In this document: positions 63,081 to 64,000 of the stretch, piece after piece
How positions within the stretch are numbered: position 1 is the first letter of the stretch
Layout of the letters: each line of letters opens with the position of its first letter
NCBI GenBank assembly: GCA_029245025.1
Contig: JAQWQC010000006.1
Location: 558,001-622,000, forward strand
Length of the DNA: 64,000 nt
From: Rhodospirillaceae bacterium
GTDB taxonomy: Bacteria > Pseudomonadota > Alphaproteobacteria > Rhodospirillales > Rhodospirillaceae
Direction of reading: 5' to 3'
The notes under the pieces: generated by a model
Told to the model about the DNA's origin: nothing
Seen by the model: only the letters and a program-made list of their open reading frames with translations
Database searches by the model: none
Translations under genes and position numbers: made by a program

Positions 63081-64000
63081 ATGACTCAGCCGCGCACATT
63101 GTATGACAAGCTGTGGGATAGCCACGCCGTTCATCAAGACGATGACGGTGCGACCCTCATCTATATTGATCTGCATCTGACCCATGAAGTTACGACGCCA
63201 CAGGCTTATGAAGGCCTACGCATGTCTAACCGCAGGATGCATCGCACAGACAAGACCATCGCTGTGCCCGATCACAACGTGCCGAGTACACCCGACCGAT
63301 TAGAAAAAATCGATGATCCAGAAAGCCGACTGCAGCTGGAAACGCTCAAGCAGAACAGCAAAGACTTTGGTGTCGAGTATATTCCCATGGACGATATTCG
63401 TCAGGGGATAGTTCATATTATTGGACCGGAACAAGGGCTGACTCAGCCCGGTAAAACCATCGTTTGTGGTGATAGTCATACGGCCACACACGGTGCTTTT
63501 GGTGCGTTGGCGTTCGGGATCGGCACCTCCGATGTTGAGCACACTCTGGCCACTCAAACCCTCTCTATGCAGAAGTCAAAGAACATGCTGGTCCGGGTTG
63601 ACGGTAAACTACCTTTGGGCACAACTTCTAAGGATCTTATTCTCGCGATCATTGGTCGCATTGGTACCGCTGGCGGCACCGGCCATGTCATTGAGTACCA
63701 AGGGGAAGCGTTTACCGATCTCTCCATGGAAGGGCGGATGACGGTATGCAACATGACCATCGAAGGTGGTGCCCGCGCCGGGCTTGTCGCGCCCGATGAA
63801 AAAACTTTTGAGTACCTAAAAGGCAAACCACGCTCCCCCAAGAGCACTGCTTGGGAGGCAGCCGTTGAATTTTGGAAGACACTCAAGACCGATGACGGCG
63901 CCAAGTTTGATAAAGAGGTCATCATTAATGCCGACGAGATCATTCCCCATGTGACTTGGGGAACATCGCCGGAAGATGTGTTGCCGATCACTGGCGTTGT
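63081..64000 (+). CDS. leuC: 3-isopropylmalate dehydratase large subunit (3' end outside window)
   Basis: LeuC is the [4Fe-4S] large subunit that isomerises isopropylmalate in leucine synthesis. The visible 306 residues begin [20 protein letters not shown] and include VPDHNVPST, the substrate-loop [20 protein letters not shown] and the family [20 protein letters not shown]; the later cluster cysteines lie beyond the window. It is 42 bp after rplS, in the order common to alphaproteobacteria. Confidence 0.95.
   Translation, partial: MTQPRTLYDKLWDSHAVHQDDDGATLIYIDLHLTHEVTTPQAYEGLRMSNRRMHRTDKTIAVPDHNVPSTPDRLEKIDDPESRLQLETLKQNSKDFGVEYIPMDDIRQGIVHIIGPEQGLTQPGKTIVCGDSHTATHGAFGALAFGIGTSDVEHTLATQTLSMQKSKNMLVRVDGKLPLGTTSKDLILAIIGRIGTAGGTGHVIEYQGEAFTDLSMEGRMTVCNMTIEGGARAGLVAPDEKTFEYLKGKPRSPKSTAWEAAVEFWKTLKTDDGAKFDKEVIINADEIIPHVTWGTSPEDVLPITGV

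Noticed and set aside
1-64000. CRISPR arrays, insertion sequences, prophage or integrase genes
   Set aside because: Looked for on both strands; no regularly spaced repeats, transposase, integrase or structural phage genes were seen, and the tRNA-Leu end has no visible duplicate copy.

Overview
The window reads as chromosomal DNA of an alphaproteobacterium, probably free-living, aquatic and aerobic. The evidence is gene content and order: a complete System I cytochrome c maturation operon (ccmABCDEFGHI) followed by sco1 and a YcgN-family gene; a FdxA/CarD block; divergent secA and argJ-mutT; dapF-mtaB-ftsY divergent from ffh-rpsP-rimM-trmD-rplS-leuC; a split ccmH/ccmI pair; and a heat-shock gene whose leader looks like a ROSE RNA thermometer, an element typical of this class. 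I cannot name a genus. No CRISPR array, prophage or insertion sequence was seen.

Layout. 1-8167 (minus): haem delivery and cytochrome c maturation. 8359-12804 (plus): aconitase and an unusual tandem alpha/beta-hydrolase. 13005-16399: a broken DUF1223 gene, htpG and hpf. 16468-22134 (plus): Suv3-like helicase, S4 protein, TerB-like protein, 7Fe ferredoxin, CarD and a HExxH protein. 22222-32335: an import locus with three tandem family-5 solute-binding proteins and two divergent TonB-dependent receptors, one of them interrupted by a stop codon in its signal peptide. 32552-40554: a cystathionine beta-lyase-like enzyme, a 2-oxoacid:ferredoxin oxidoreductase (korAB) followed at once by a TakP-like TRAP binding protein, and the TRAP permeases on the opposite strand. 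40742-44726: small accessory genes, including a frameshifted GNAT gene and a heavily decayed Ada gene. 44807-45497: an hsp20 unit with sigma-32-like promoter, three-hairpin ROSE-like leader and terminator. 45555-48898: a small cluster (two Rid proteins, an RraA-like protein, an Asp/Glu-racemase-family protein and, convergent, a 2-oxoglutarate oxygenase) in which four members lack the residues that define catalysis in the archetypes. 48928-64000: tRNA-Leu(UAA) and core housekeeping genes for protein export, translation, and arginine, lysine and leucine synthesis.

The most interesting material is in non-coding structure and altered enzymes. There are candidate structured leaders before carD (perfect three-way junction), secA (intrinsic terminator overlapping a 13-codon ORF just before the start), the tandem hydrolase (start codon in a hairpin loop), hsp20 (ROSE-like) and a CpcT/CpeT-family gene (possible attenuator). 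Four genes carry visible inactivating lesions (DUF1223 family, a TonB receptor, GNAT, Ada); at least the Ada gene is real decay, because it has accumulated five in-frame stops as well as frameshifts.
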